Assembly: GCA_902482195.1 (NCBI GenBank) | Contig: CABSZQ010000097.1 | Coordinates: 1 to 5,781 of the forward strand | Length of the DNA stretch: 5,781 nucleotides | Direction: 5' to 3' | Source of the DNA: an uncultured Haemophilus sp. | GTDB taxonomy: Bacteria > Pseudomonadota > Gammaproteobacteria > Enterobacterales > Pasteurellaceae | Part shown: positions 1 through 5,781 of the stretch, piece by piece | Numbering within the stretch: the stretch's first letter is position 1 | Layout of the letters: each line of letters begins with the position of its first letter | Notes under the pieces: model-generated | The model's database searches: none | What the model was told of the DNA's origin: nothing | The model's input: only the letters and a program-made list of their open reading frames with translations | Translations under genes and position numbers: made by a program

Positions 1-11
1 ATTAACTGCCT

Positions 12-40
12 AAAGTGCGGTTGATTTTTAACAAGAATTA
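12..40 (+). repeat. DNA uptake signal sequence (USS), + orientation, with AT-rich tail
   Basis: The 9-base Hin-type core AAGTGCGGT lies at 13-21, preceded by the usual extra A. Two purine-plus-AT blocks follow at 23-28 (GATTTT) and 35-40 (GAATTA), about one helical turn apart, as in the extended USS consensus. Such sites mark DNA for preferential uptake by naturally competent Haemophilus and relatives. It lies just upstream of the ybjQ ribosome binding site. Confidence 0.9.
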
Positions 41-51
41 AAGGATACAAA

Positions 52-369
52 ATGATTATTACCACTACGCCTAATATTGAAGGGAAACAAATCGTAGAAT
101 ATAAACAAGTCGTCTTCGGTGAGGTGATTGCGGGTGCCAATTTCATGCGTGATTTCTTTGCTGGCATTACGGATGTGATTGGTGGGCGTTCTAGTGTTTA
201 TGAGCGTCGTATTAGTCGTGCGCGTCAAGATGCGTTGAAAGAACTAGAAGAAAAAGCGTATGCCTTGGGTGCTAATGCTATTGTTGGCGTGGAAGTTAAC
301 TACACAACAGTGGGCACGAAAAGCATGTTTATGGTGATTGCAAGTGGCACGGCAGTGGTGGTGCGCTAA
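52..369 (+). CDS. ybjQ: YbjQ/UPF0145 family protein
   Basis: This 105-residue protein matches the small YbjQ family (E. coli YbjQ is about 107 residues), described in domain databases as a putative heavy-metal-binding domain. The biochemical role is not established, so no function should be read from that name. Family hallmarks seen here are the N-terminal TTTPNIEGK and IVEY (residues 4-19), [19 protein letters not shown] (24-42), GGRSSVYE (45-52), the helix with [24 protein letters not shown] (about 58-81) and the C-terminal SGTAVVV (98-104). No signal peptide or membrane segment is visible, so it is probably cytosolic. The ATG at 52 has AAGGA at 41-45 with a 6-base gap, and the protein starts where the family does. 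No hairpin terminator is evident after the stop, only a T-run at 375-380. It appears to be monocistronic, since comE1 has its own regulatory region. Confidence 0.88.
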   Translation: MIITTTPNIEGKQIVEYKQVVFGEVIAGANFMRDFFAGITDVIGGRSSVYERRISRARQDALKELEEKAYALGANAIVGVEVNYTTVGTKSMFMVIASGTAVVVR

Positions 370-398
370 GGTCGTTTTTTCATTTACTTAAATGTGAT

Positions 399-420
399 TT
401 TTGCGATCAGGATCGCAAAA
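399..420 (+). promoter_or_regulatory. CRP-S (Sxy-dependent CRP) site of comE1
   Basis: This 22-base element has 10-base arms that are perfect inverted repeats around a central AG. The diagnostic core is TGCGA-N6-TCGCA (402-406 and 413-417), flanked by T-runs and A-runs. That is the competence-type CRP-S motif, which has C6/G17 in place of the T6/A17 of ordinary CRP sites (TGTGA-N6-TCACA) and needs Sxy/TfoX as well as cAMP-CRP in Haemophilus. It sits about 94 bases before the comE1 start, a known member of the competence regulon. No T-run follows the stem on either strand, so a terminator is a poor explanation. Confidence 0.88.
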
Positions 421-433
421 GTGCGGTCAATTT
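419..433 (+). repeat. DNA uptake signal sequence overlapping the CRP-S site
   Basis: The core AAGTGCGGT is at 419-427, followed by one base and a purine-plus-AT block at 429-433 (AATTT). The first two bases of the core are also the last two of the CRP-S palindrome. The second AT block of the extended consensus is not obvious here, so this copy is less complete than the one at 12-40. Confidence 0.85.
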
Positions 434-455
434 CTTGCGTGTTTTGGGTGTTTCT

Positions 456-461
456 TAAAAA
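456..461 (+). promoter_or_regulatory. candidate -10 element for comE1
   Basis: TAAAAA at 456-461 is a plausible though weak -10 hexamer. It would start transcription near 468-471, putting the centre of the CRP-S site (409.5) at about -59 to -61, a normal class I activator position. No good -35 is present, as expected for an activator-dependent promoter. An alternative -10 is TATGAA at 474-479. The position is inferred from spacing only. Confidence 0.35.
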
Positions 462-469
462 TGTCGCTG

Positions 470-483
470 TTGATATGAATCAA
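470..483 (+). promoter_or_regulatory. exact FNR consensus box in the comE1 leader
   Basis: TTGATATGAATCAA matches TTGAT-N4-ATCAA at all ten defined positions and is flanked by G and C that extend the symmetry (469-484). FNR is the oxygen-sensing iron-sulfur regulator present in Haemophilus. The centre (476.5) is only 37 bases before the comE1 start codon and at or just after the likely transcription start, so bound FNR would be expected to block rather than activate this promoter. The same bases could form an RNA hairpin in the leader (467-474 with 479-486, one G-U pair). Function is inferred from the motif alone. Confidence 0.55.
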
Positions 484-513
484 CGGTACTTTTTGTTAAT
501 AAAGGACATTTTT

Positions 514-864
514 ATGAAATTGATGAAACATTTATTTAGTTCATTATTTGTTGCGACCACAATGTTGAGCTCGCAAGTGTTTGCAGAAGAAAAGGTGGCT
601 GAACAGGCTCAACCTCAAGCGCAAGTTCAGCAACAAACCGCATCACAAACTACACAACAAGCAGTGAGTGATAAATTAAATATCAATACCGCCAGTGCAT
701 CAGAAATTCAAAAAGCGCTAATTGGTATTGGTGCGAAAAAGGCGGAAGCCATTGTGCAGTATCGTGAAAAGCACGGTAATTTCACTATGGCAGAACAATT
801 GCTTGAAGTACAAGGCATTGGTAAAGCAACGTTAGAGAAAAATCGCGATCGCATTGCGTTTTAA
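514..864 (+). CDS. comE1: ComE1/ComEA-type helix-hairpin-helix competence protein
   Basis: This 116-residue secreted DNA-binding protein is of the ComEA family. In naturally transformable bacteria it binds incoming double-stranded DNA in the periplasm and helps pull it through the outer membrane. Residues 1-24 are a signal peptide with a basic start, a hydrophobic core (L7-M17) and a VFA|EE cleavage site. A glutamine-rich linker follows (about 30-50), then a tandem helix-hairpin-helix domain (53-116). This domain has the family opening LNINTAS (55-61), a first hairpin with [10 protein letters not shown] (71-80) and a second with [10 protein letters not shown] (99-108). I chose the ATG at 514 because AAAGGA (501-506) lies 7 bases ahead and it gives a clean signal peptide. 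The frame stays open back to a GTG at 394, but that start would spoil the signal sequence and put the CRP-S site inside the gene. A second in-frame ATG at 523 is less well spaced. A CRP-S site upstream and a terminator just downstream indicate a single-gene, competence-induced unit. Confidence 0.9.
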   Translation: MKLMKHLFSSLFVATTMLSSQVFAEEKVAEQAQPQAQVQQQTASQTTQQAVSDKLNINTASASEIQKALIGIGAKKAEAIVQYREKHGNFTMAEQLLEVQGIGKATLEKNRDRIAF

Positions 865-882
865 TCTGCGTTATTTATATAT

Positions 883-914
883 AAAAAGCGGGATAGTGAT
901 ATCTCGCTTTTTTT
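883..914 (+). terminator. rho-independent terminator after comE1
   Basis: A 13-base-pair stem (883-895 with 900-912, including one G-U pair) closes a GTGA loop and runs into a T-tract that continues to 914. The stem begins with five A residues, so on the opposite strand it also ends in a T-run and could work in both directions. It separates comE1 from the focA-pflB promoter region. Confidence 0.9.
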
Positions 915-941
915 GTATTTGAAGATAAAATTTACCAAAAC

Positions 942-955
942 TTGCAAAATATCAA
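942..955 (+). promoter_or_regulatory. probable FNR box upstream of focA-pflB
   Basis: TTGCAAAATATCAA fits TTGAT-N4-ATCAA with a perfect right half and two mismatches in the left half. Activation of the pfl operon by FNR when oxygen is absent is established in E. coli. Here the centre (948.5) lies about 68-71 bases before the predicted transcription start, compatible with an upstream (class I) activator position rather than -41.5. The site is inferred from the motif and context. Confidence 0.5.
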
Positions 956-982
956 ATTTTTTTGAAATAAGTCGGGGATTTC

Positions 983-1010
983 TTGCAATGGTTTTTTAAG
1001 AGAGTAGAAT
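983..1010 (+). promoter_or_regulatory. sigma-70 promoter for focA-pflB
   Basis: A -35 like TTGCAA (983-988) and a -10 TAGAAT (1005-1010) are separated by 16 bases. Transcription would begin at about 1017, leaving a leader of roughly 60 bases before focA. The E. coli operon uses several promoters, so others may exist here. TATAAA at 1042-1047 is a second possible -10 but has no matching -35. Confidence 0.55.
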
Positions 1011-1016
1011 GACGAC

Positions 1017-1034
1017 AGGTATGAAAATACCTAT
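1017..1034 (+). promoter_or_regulatory. inverted repeat in the focA leader, possible NarP-type operator
   Basis: AGGTAT-GAAA-ATACCT (1017-1032) is a perfect 6-base inverted repeat with a 4-base spacer, right at the predicted transcription start. The right arm with two more bases, TACCTAT (1028-1034), fits the NarL/NarP heptamer TACYYMT, and the left arm fits it at 6 of 7 on the other strand. However, the arms face the opposite way from the classical 7-2-7 arrangement. It could equally be a small GAAA-loop hairpin in the mRNA leader, or chance. Confidence 0.3.
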
Positions 1035-1076
1035 GTTGAAGTATAAAAATAATCAATTAATTATTTGGAGTAAGAT

Positions 1077-1931
1077 ATGGCATCAGAAAATTTAAATCAA
1101 TCTTCTGTTGCTCTCACACCAGTTGAAGCAACGGATTATGCTGAAAACGTCGCTGCGTATAAAGCGCAAAAACGTCCATTTTTATCATTCATGTCTGGTA
1201 TTAGTGCTGGGGCTTGTATTGCATTAGCCTTTGTATTTTATACGACAACTCAAACAGCGAGCGCTGGCGCGCCTTGGGGATTAACCAAGTTAGTTGGTGG
1301 ATTAGTCTTCTCTTTAGGCGTAATTATGGTGGTGATTTTAGGATCGGAATTATTCACCTCTTCTACTTTAACCTTAGTTGCCCGCGTAGGCGGAAAAATA
1401 ACCACAACACAAATGATTCGAAATTGGATTGTGGTATATTTAGGCAACTTCGTAGGCGGTTTATTTATTGCTGCGGTGATTTGGTTTGGGGGACAAACCA
1501 TGGCAGCAAGTGGTCAATGGGGTTTAACCATTTTGGCAACCGCTCACCATAAAATTCATCATACTTGGTTTGAAGCATTTAACCTTGGTATTTTATGTAA
1601 CATTATGGTGTGTGTAGCGGTATGGATGTCTTATTCCGGTAAAACTGTTACAGACAAAGCATTTATTATGATTATGCCAATTGGCTTATTTGTGGCATCA
1701 GGTTTTGAACACTGTGTGGCAAATATGTTTATGATTCCGCTTGGCATTATTACAGCACATTTTAGTACACCAGAATTTTGGCAACAAATAGGTGTGGATC
1801 CAATGAAATATGCAGATTTAGATCTTTATCATTTCATTGTGAAGAATTTAATTCCCGTAACGTTGGGCAACATTGTGGGCGGCGCAGTTTGTATCGGCTT
1901 ATTCCAACGTTATTTAACTAAAGCTCACTAA
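1077..1931 (+). CDS. focA: formate channel FocA
   Basis: This 284-residue inner-membrane protein of the formate/nitrite transporter family exports formate made by PflB and can re-import it as pH falls. Family members are pentamers with one pore per subunit. About six hydrophobic segments are visible, near residues 34-56, 71-93, 115-138, 167-185, 193-212 and 256-277. The signature GSELFTSSTL (89-98) contains the pore-gating loop threonine (T94, E. coli T91). The conserved GFEHCVANM (209-217) carries the central pore histidine H212 (E. coli H209). Length matches E. coli FocA (285). The ATG at 1077 has GGAG at 1067-1070 with a 6-base gap. pflB begins 53 bases after the stop with no terminator between, so the two are one operon, as in enterobacteria. 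An oxygen-responsive promoter region lies upstream. Confidence 0.96.
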   Translation: MASENLNQSSVALTPVEATDYAENVAAYKAQKRPFLSFMSGISAGACIALAFVFYTTTQTASAGAPWGLTKLVGGLVFSLGVIMVVILGSELFTSSTLTLVARVGGKITTTQMIRNWIVVYLGNFVGGLFIAAVIWFGGQTMAASGQWGLTILATAHHKIHHTWFEAFNLGILCNIMVCVAVWMSYSGKTVTDKAFIMIMPIGLFVASGFEHCVANMFMIPLGIITAHFSTPEFWQQIGVDPMKYADLDLYHFIVKNLIPVTLGNIVGGAVCIGLFQRYLTKAH

Positions 1932-1984
1932 TGTACTAACGAACTAACAGACTTATTTTTTATCAATTAAAAAAGGAAATGACT

Positions 1985-4297
1985 ATGTCAGAACTTAATG
2001 AAGCACAAAAAGTTGCGTGGACAGGGTTCGTTGCCGGTGACTGGCAAGAAAACGTCAACGTGCGTGATTTTATTCAAAAGAACTACACCCCGTATGAAGG
2101 TGATGATTCTTTCTTAGCTGGTCCAACCGAAGCGACAACAAAACTTTGGGAAACTGTAATGGAAGGGATCAAAGTTGAAAACCGTACTCACGCGCCATTA
2201 GACTTTGACGAGCATACGCCTTCAACGATTATTTCTCACGCTCCAGGTTACATCAATAAAGACTTGGAGAAAATCGTAGGTCTTCAAACTGATGCTCCAT
2301 TAAAACGTGCCATTATGCCATTTGGTGGTATTAAAATGGTGGAAGGTTCATGTAAAGTTTACGGTCGTGAATTAAATCCTGAAGTGAAAAAAATCTTCAC
2401 TGAATACCGTAAAACACATAACCAAGGCGTATTCGATGTTTATACACCAGATATTTTACGTTGCCGTAAATCAGGTGTATTAACTGGTCTTCCAGATGCT
2501 TACGGTCGTGGCCGTATTATCGGTGACTACCGTCGTGTAGCACTTTACGGTGTAGACTTCTTAATGAAAGATAAATACGCACAATTCTCTTCTTTACAAA
2601 AAGACTTAGAAGATGGCGTAAATCTTGAAGCAACTATCCGTTTACGTGAAGAAATCGCAGAACAACACCGTGCATTAGGCCAAATGAAACAAATGGCTGC
2701 AAGCTACGGTTACGATATTTCTAACCCAGCAACTAACGCTAAAGAAGCAATTCAATGGATGTACTTTGCTTACTTAGCAGCAATCAAATCACAAAATGGT
2801 GCAGCGATGTCATTCGGTCGTACTGCAACCTTTATCGATATCTATATCGAACGTGATTTAAAAGCGGGTAAAATTACTGAAACTGAAGCGCAAGAATTAG
2901 TTGACCACTTAGTCATGAAACTTCGTATGGTTCGTTTCTTACGTACACCTGAATACGATCAATTATTCTCTGGTGACCCAATGTGGGCAACTGAAACCAT
3001 CGCAGGTATGGGTTTAGATGGCCGTACATTAGTAACCAAAAATACATTCCGTATTTTACACACCCTTTACAACATGGGTACTTCTCCAGAACCAAACTTG
3101 ACTATCCTTTGGTCTGAGCAATTACCTGAAAACTTCAAACGTTTCTGTGCGAAAGTATCGATTGATACCTCATCTGTTCAATACGAAAACGATGATTTAA
3201 TGCGTCCAGACTTCAACAATGATGACTACGCAATCGCATGTTGTGTATCACCAATGGTTGTTGGTAAACAAATGCAATTCTTCGGTGCGCGTGCAAACTT
3301 AGCGAAAACATTGTTATACGCAATCAACGGTGGTATCGATGAAAAATTAGGTATGCAAGTAGGTCCGAAAACTGCACCAATCACTGATGAAGTGTTAGAT
3401 TTCGACACAGTCATGACTCGTATGGACAGCTTTATGGATTGGTTGGCAAAACAATATGTGACTGCCTTAAACATTATCCACTACATGCATGATAAATATT
3501 CATATGAAGCAGCATTAATGGCATTACATGATCGTGATGTATACCGTACTATGGCTTGTGGTATTGCAGGTCTTTCTGTTGCGGCAGACTCACTTTCAGC
3601 AATTAAATATGCGAAAGTTAAACCAGTTCGTGGCGACATCAAAGATAAAGATGGCAATGTTGTAGCAAGCAACGTAGCAATCGACTTCGAAATCGAAGGT
3701 GAATATCCACAATATGGTAACAATGACAACCGTGTTGATGACATCGCTTGTGACTTAGTTGAACGTTTCATGAAGAAAATTCAAAAACTTAAAACTTACC
3801 GCAACGCTGTGCCTACACAATCTGTATTAACCATTACTTCTAACGTTGTTTATGGTAAGAAAACAGGTAACACCCCAGATGGTCGTCGCTCAGGTGCGCC
3901 ATTCGGACCAGGTGCGAACCCAATGCACGGTCGTGATCAAAAAGGTGCGGTAGCGTCATTAACTTCTGTTGCTAAACTTCCATTTGCTTACGCGAAAGAT
4001 GGTATTTCTTATACCTTCTCAATCGTACCAAATGCGTTAGGTAAAGATCCAGAAGCACAACGTCGCAACCTTGCGGGCTTAATGGATGGTTACTTCCACC
4101 ACGAAGCAGCAGTAGAAGGTGGTCAACACTTAAATGTGAACGTATTAAATCGTGAAATGTTATTAGATGCGATGGAAAATCCGGATAAATATCCGCAATT
4201 AACCATCCGTGTATCTGGTTACGCAGTACGTTTCAACTCTTTAACTAAAGAGCAACAACAAGACGTCGTCACTCGTACATTCACAGAATCGTTCTAA
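1985..4297 (+). CDS. pflB: pyruvate formate-lyase (formate C-acetyltransferase) PflB
   Basis: This cytosolic glycyl-radical enzyme of anaerobic metabolism converts pyruvate and CoA to acetyl-CoA and formate. The 770-residue product aligns with E. coli PflB (760) along its whole length from memory. The catalytic pair C419-C420 is in [20 protein letters not shown], and the radical-bearing glycine is G745 in [10 protein letters not shown]. Both agree with E. coli after counting the initiator Met and one insertion. The main difference is about ten extra residues near 549-563 ([15 protein letters not shown]), before the [12 protein letters not shown] segment. I chose the ATG at 1985 because AAAAGGA (1971-1977) is 7 bases away and the protein then opens MSELNEAQ like its homologues. 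The in-frame ATG at 1979 lies only one base after the Shine-Dalgarno. Arg codons are almost all CGT and AAC is frequent, as in a highly expressed gene. It is cotranscribed with focA. Confidence 0.97.
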   Translation: MSELNEAQKVAWTGFVAGDWQENVNVRDFIQKNYTPYEGDDSFLAGPTEATTKLWETVMEGIKVENRTHAPLDFDEHTPSTIISHAPGYINKDLEKIVGLQTDAPLKRAIMPFGGIKMVEGSCKVYGRELNPEVKKIFTEYRKTHNQGVFDVYTPDILRCRKSGVLTGLPDAYGRGRIIGDYRRVALYGVDFLMKDKYAQFSSLQKDLEDGVNLEATIRLREEIAEQHRALGQMKQMAASYGYDISNPATNAKEAIQWMYFAYLAAIKSQNGAAMSFGRTATFIDIYIERDLKAGKITETEAQELVDHLVMKLRMVRFLRTPEYDQLFSGDPMWATETIAGMGLDGRTLVTKNTFRILHTLYNMGTSPEPNLTILWSEQLPENFKRFCAKVSIDTSSVQYENDDLMRPDFNNDDYAIACCVSPMVVGKQMQFFGARANLAKTLLYAINGGIDEKLGMQVGPKTAPITDEVLDFDTVMTRMDSFMDWLAKQYVTALNIIHYMHDKYSYEAALMALHDRDVYRTMACGIAGLSVAADSLSAIKYAKVKPVRGDIKDKDGNVVASNVAIDFEIEGEYPQYGNNDNRVDDIACDLVERFMKKIQKLKTYRNAVPTQSVLTITSNVVYGKKTGNTPDGRRSGAPFGPGANPMHGRDQKGAVASLTSVAKLPFAYAKDGISYTFSIVPNALGKDPEAQRRNLAGLMDGYFHHEAAVEGGQHLNVNVLNREMLLDAMENPDKYPQLTIRVSGYAVRFNSLTKEQQQDVVTRTFTESF

Positions 4298-4313
4298 AAC
4301 ACGATAAAATTTA

Positions 4314-4322
4314 ACCGCACTT
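4314..4322 (-). repeat. DNA uptake signal sequence, - orientation
   Basis: ACCGCACTT on the + strand is AAGTGCGGT on the - strand. Reading on along the - strand, it is followed by T and an AT-rich block (AAATTT, 4307-4312), as in the extended consensus. It lies 17 bases after the pflB stop, before the terminator hairpin. A short CCGC/GCGG repeat (4315-4318 and 4325-4328) surrounds part of it but has no T-tract and is not a terminator. Confidence 0.88.
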
Positions 4323-4341
4323 TAGCGGGAACATAAAAATT

Positions 4342-4372
4342 ATGAGCCTGATTTAAGTCAGGCTCATTTTTT
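4342..4372 (+). terminator. rho-independent terminator after pflB
   Basis: A perfect 10-base-pair stem (4342-4351 with 4358-4367), a TTTAAG loop and six T residues (4367-4372) form a strong terminator 44 bases after the pflB stop. It ends the focA-pflB operon and indicates that pflA is mainly transcribed from its own promoter. Confidence 0.92.
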
Positions 4373-4386
4373 ATAGATGATATTTT

Positions 4387-4395
4387 TGGTAAAAT
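4387..4395 (+). promoter_or_regulatory. extended -10 promoter of pflA
   Basis: TGGTAAAAT is an extended -10 element (TG, one base, then TAAAAT with one mismatch to TATAAT). It lies after the pflB terminator and would start transcription at about 4402, 25 bases before pflA. No clear -35 is present (only T-rich sequence at 4367-4372), which extended -10 promoters tolerate. Confidence 0.45.
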
Positions 4396-4426
4396 TTAGC
4401 TAGATTTATTTTTTGGAAATTTATTT

Positions 4427-5167
4427 ATGTCTGTTCTAGGAAGAATTCACTCCTTTGAATCCTGTGGCACCGTGGATGGTCCCGGCATTCGTTTTATTTT
4501 ATTTATGCAAGGCTGTTTAATGCGTTGCAAATATTGCCACAACCGTGATACTTGGGATCTTGAAGGTGGTCGCGAAATCAGTGTTGAAGAGCTCATGAAA
4601 GAAGTGGTGAGTTATCGCCATTTTATGAATGCAACCGGTGGTGGTGTGACTGCATCTGGTGGTGAGGCTGTTCTTCAAGCAGAATTTGTGCGAGATTGGT
4701 TCCGAGCTTGTAAAGCAGAAGGCATTAATACTTGTTTAGATACTAATGGGTTTGTACGTCATTATGATCACATTATTGATGAACTGATCGATGTAACCGA
4801 TCTTGTTTTGCTTGATTTAAAAGAACTGAACGATCAAGTGCACCAAAATCTTATTGGAGTGCCAAACAAACGTACGCTGGAATTTGCGAAATATCTGCAA
4901 AAACGTAATCAGCGTACCTGGATTCGTTATGTAGTGGTTCCAGGTTATACCGATAACGATCATGATGTTCATCTGCTCGGACAGTTTATTGAAGGTATGA
5001 CCAATATTGAAAAAGTCGAACTTCTCCCTTATCATCGATTAGGGGCTCATAAATGGAAAACCCTTGGCTTTGAGTATGAGCTCGCAGATGTTTTGCCACC
5101 GACGAAAGAATCGCTTGAACATATCAAAACGATTCTTGAAGGATATGGACATACGGTAAAATATTAA
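4427..5167 (+). CDS. pflA: pyruvate formate-lyase 1-activating enzyme PflA
   Basis: This radical S-adenosylmethionine enzyme removes a hydrogen from the radical glycine of PflB (G745 here), switching PflB on when oxygen is absent. The 246-residue length equals E. coli PflA. The N-terminal [15 protein letters not shown] (9-23) is typical. The cluster-binding CX3CX2C motif is C30, C34 and C37 (CLMRCKYC), which holds a [4Fe-4S] cluster with SAM. The SAM-binding TASGGEA is at 75-81, and the C-terminal [12 protein letters not shown] segment is conserved. The ATG at 4427 has a modest GGA (4415-4417) 9 bases away and matches the family start. The gene follows pflB as usual, but a terminator separates them, so activase and substrate enzyme are probably made at different levels. 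The adhesin gene starts 53 bases downstream with no terminator between. Confidence 0.97.
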   Translation: MSVLGRIHSFESCGTVDGPGIRFILFMQGCLMRCKYCHNRDTWDLEGGREISVEELMKEVVSYRHFMNATGGGVTASGGEAVLQAEFVRDWFRACKAEGINTCLDTNGFVRHYDHIIDELIDVTDLVLLDLKELNDQVHQNLIGVPNKRTLEFAKYLQKRNQRTWIRYVVVPGYTDNDHDVHLLGQFIEGMTNIEKVELLPYHRLGAHKWKTLGFEYELADVLPPTKESLEHIKTILEGYGHTVKY

Positions 5168-5220
5168 GCTAAGGTATAAAAAGATTAACAGCAGGCTTTA
5201 GAAAGCTTTAAGGAGGAAAA

Positions 5221-5724
5221 ATGAAAAAATTAGCATTAACGTTTTTAGGTGTAGCCCTTTTAGCAGGCTGTTCAGCTGTTCAATCGCCAGTTACACAAGA
5301 AGAGGTGACATTAACGCCCCCTTCAAAAGATAGAGTGGGGTATGTTCGATTAGTAAAAGATAAAAATTACTACATTGATGCCGATTCAATTTGGGTGGAC
5401 AACCAAGATTTAAACCAAGTGCATTTTGATGCGGTGGTGAATTTGGATAAAGGTTTATATGTGTATCCAAATGAGAAAAGACGTTATGCACGTTCTGTTC
5501 GCCAATATAAAATCTTAAACTGTAAGAACTACCATTTAACTCAAGTTCGTACTGATTTTTATGATGATTTCTGGGGCGAAGGTTTGCGTGCTGCACCGAA
5601 AAAACAAGAGAAATACACAATTAGCTTAAAACCTAACACAACGCTCTATGCGGCGGCACAAATCATTTGTGTGAACTCAGATAGAAAACCTTCTTTAGAG
5701 TTAGAAGGCTCAAAATCGAAATAA
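5221..5724 (+). CDS. protein E-type surface adhesin lipoprotein
   Basis: This 167-residue outer-membrane lipoprotein closely resembles Haemophilus protein E (PE, HI0178, about 160 residues). PE binds host vitronectin, laminin and plasminogen and promotes adhesion to epithelial cells. Residues 1-16 are a lipoprotein signal ending in the lipobox LAGC, with C17 as the lipidated residue. The following serine is consistent with outer-membrane sorting. Stretches shared with PE include YYID (50-53), SIWVDNQ (56-62), VHFDAVVNLDKGLYVYP (67-83) and YARSVRQYKILNC (89-101). The region equivalent to the reported vitronectin-binding segment (about 85-110) is well kept, with one extra basic residue (KRRY). 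C101 and C150 could form a disulfide. The N-terminal linker and C-terminal tail diverge most. A strong AAGGAGG (5210-5216) lies 4 bases from the start. It may be read through from pflA or from a weak local -10 (TATAAA, 5175-5180). Ligand binding by this version is inferred. Confidence 0.88.
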   Translation: MKKLALTFLGVALLAGCSAVQSPVTQEEVTLTPPSKDRVGYVRLVKDKNYYIDADSIWVDNQDLNQVHFDAVVNLDKGLYVYPNEKRRYARSVRQYKILNCKNYHLTQVRTDFYDDFWGEGLRAAPKKQEKYTISLKPNTTLYAAAQIICVNSDRKPSLELEGSKSK

Positions 5725-5730
5725 TCAATC

Positions 5731-5760
5731 AAAGTGCGGTTAGAAATAACCGCATTTTTT
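5731..5760 (+). terminator. terminator built on a DNA uptake signal
   Basis: The uptake core AAGTGCGGT (5732-5740) forms the left arm of a hairpin. TGCGGTTA (5735-5742) pairs perfectly with TAACCGCA (5747-5754) around a GAAA tetraloop, and six T residues follow (5755-5760). The stem can be extended by the leading AAAG pairing with the T-run. It lies 6 bases after the adhesin stop codon and ends that transcript. The remaining bases to the window end (5761-5781) hold nothing I can identify. Confidence 0.93.
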
Positions 5761-5781
5761 ATCTCTATGAAACTAATGAGC

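Noticed and set aside
394..513. Upstream extension of the comE1 reading frame from a GTG at 394 (40 extra residues)
   Set aside because: It would remove the clean signal peptide from the N-terminus and place the CRP-S site and the predicted promoter within coding sequence. The ATG at 514 has a well-spaced AAAGGA.
1009..1095. Short open frame (about 28 codons) from ATG 1009 overlapping the focA start, a possible leader peptide
   Set aside because: Its ATG overlaps the predicted -10 element and lies before the likely transcription start, and the composition is AT-driven with no recognisable content.
1250..1552. Open frames on both strands inside focA, and similar minus-strand frames inside pflB, pflA and the adhesin gene
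   Set aside because: They overlap well-identified genes in other frames, lack ribosome binding sites and have low-complexity translations. They are shadows of the real genes.
1935..1948. Direct repeat of ACTAAC in the focA-pflB gap
   Set aside because: Two 6-base copies 8 bases apart in AT-rich sequence are within chance, with no known motif match.
3939..3951. USS-like GGTGCGGT in pflB
   Set aside because: The core reads AAGGTGCGGT, with an extra G breaking AAGTGCGGT, and it encodes the conserved KGAVAS segment of PflB.
5195..5209. GCTTT-AG-AAAGC repeat and AAAGCTTT palindrome before the adhesin gene
   Set aside because: The loop is too small for a stable hairpin and the repeat is short and AT-rich. 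I see no regulatory meaning beyond proximity to the ribosome binding site.

Overview
The window looks like Pasteurellaceae chromosome, most probably a Haemophilus species. It is AT-rich and has four copies of the Hin-type DNA uptake signal core AAGTGCGGT (or its complement). It also carries a lipoprotein that closely resembles Haemophilus protein E. From memory, the order focA-pflB-pflA-protein E matches the H. influenzae Rd HI0181-HI0178 neighbourhood. The species cannot be fixed from sequence reading alone. H. influenzae relatives such as H. haemolyticus or H. parainfluenzae are plausible, because protein E here differs from the H. influenzae form I remember.

Layout, all genes on the + strand: (1) 52-369, a YbjQ/UPF0145 family protein. 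(2) 514-864, comE1, a secreted helix-hairpin-helix DNA-binding protein of the transformation machinery. Its upstream region has a near-perfect Sxy-dependent CRP-S site (399-420) and an exact FNR consensus box (470-483). A strong terminator follows at 883-914. (3) 915-1076, a regulatory region with an FNR-like box, a sigma-70 promoter and a small inverted repeat. (4) 1077-1931 focA and 1985-4297 pflB, the formate channel and pyruvate formate-lyase, followed by a terminator at 4342-4372. (5) 4427-5167 pflA, the radical-SAM activase of PflB, with its own likely extended -10 promoter. (6) 5221-5724, a protein E-type adhesin lipoprotein, closed by a terminator built on an uptake signal (5731-5760).

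The second half is one metabolic unit. PflA installs the glycyl radical on PflB, PflB splits pyruvate into acetyl-CoA and formate, and FocA moves formate across the inner membrane. Protein E is an outer-membrane adhesin with no obvious metabolic link, though it sits close enough to pflA to share its transcript.

I found no mobile element, CRISPR array, RNA gene or clearly new multi-gene system. The genes themselves are ordinary core genes. The most interesting material is regulatory: a competence promoter that combines a CRP-S site, an overlapping uptake signal and a perfect FNR box.
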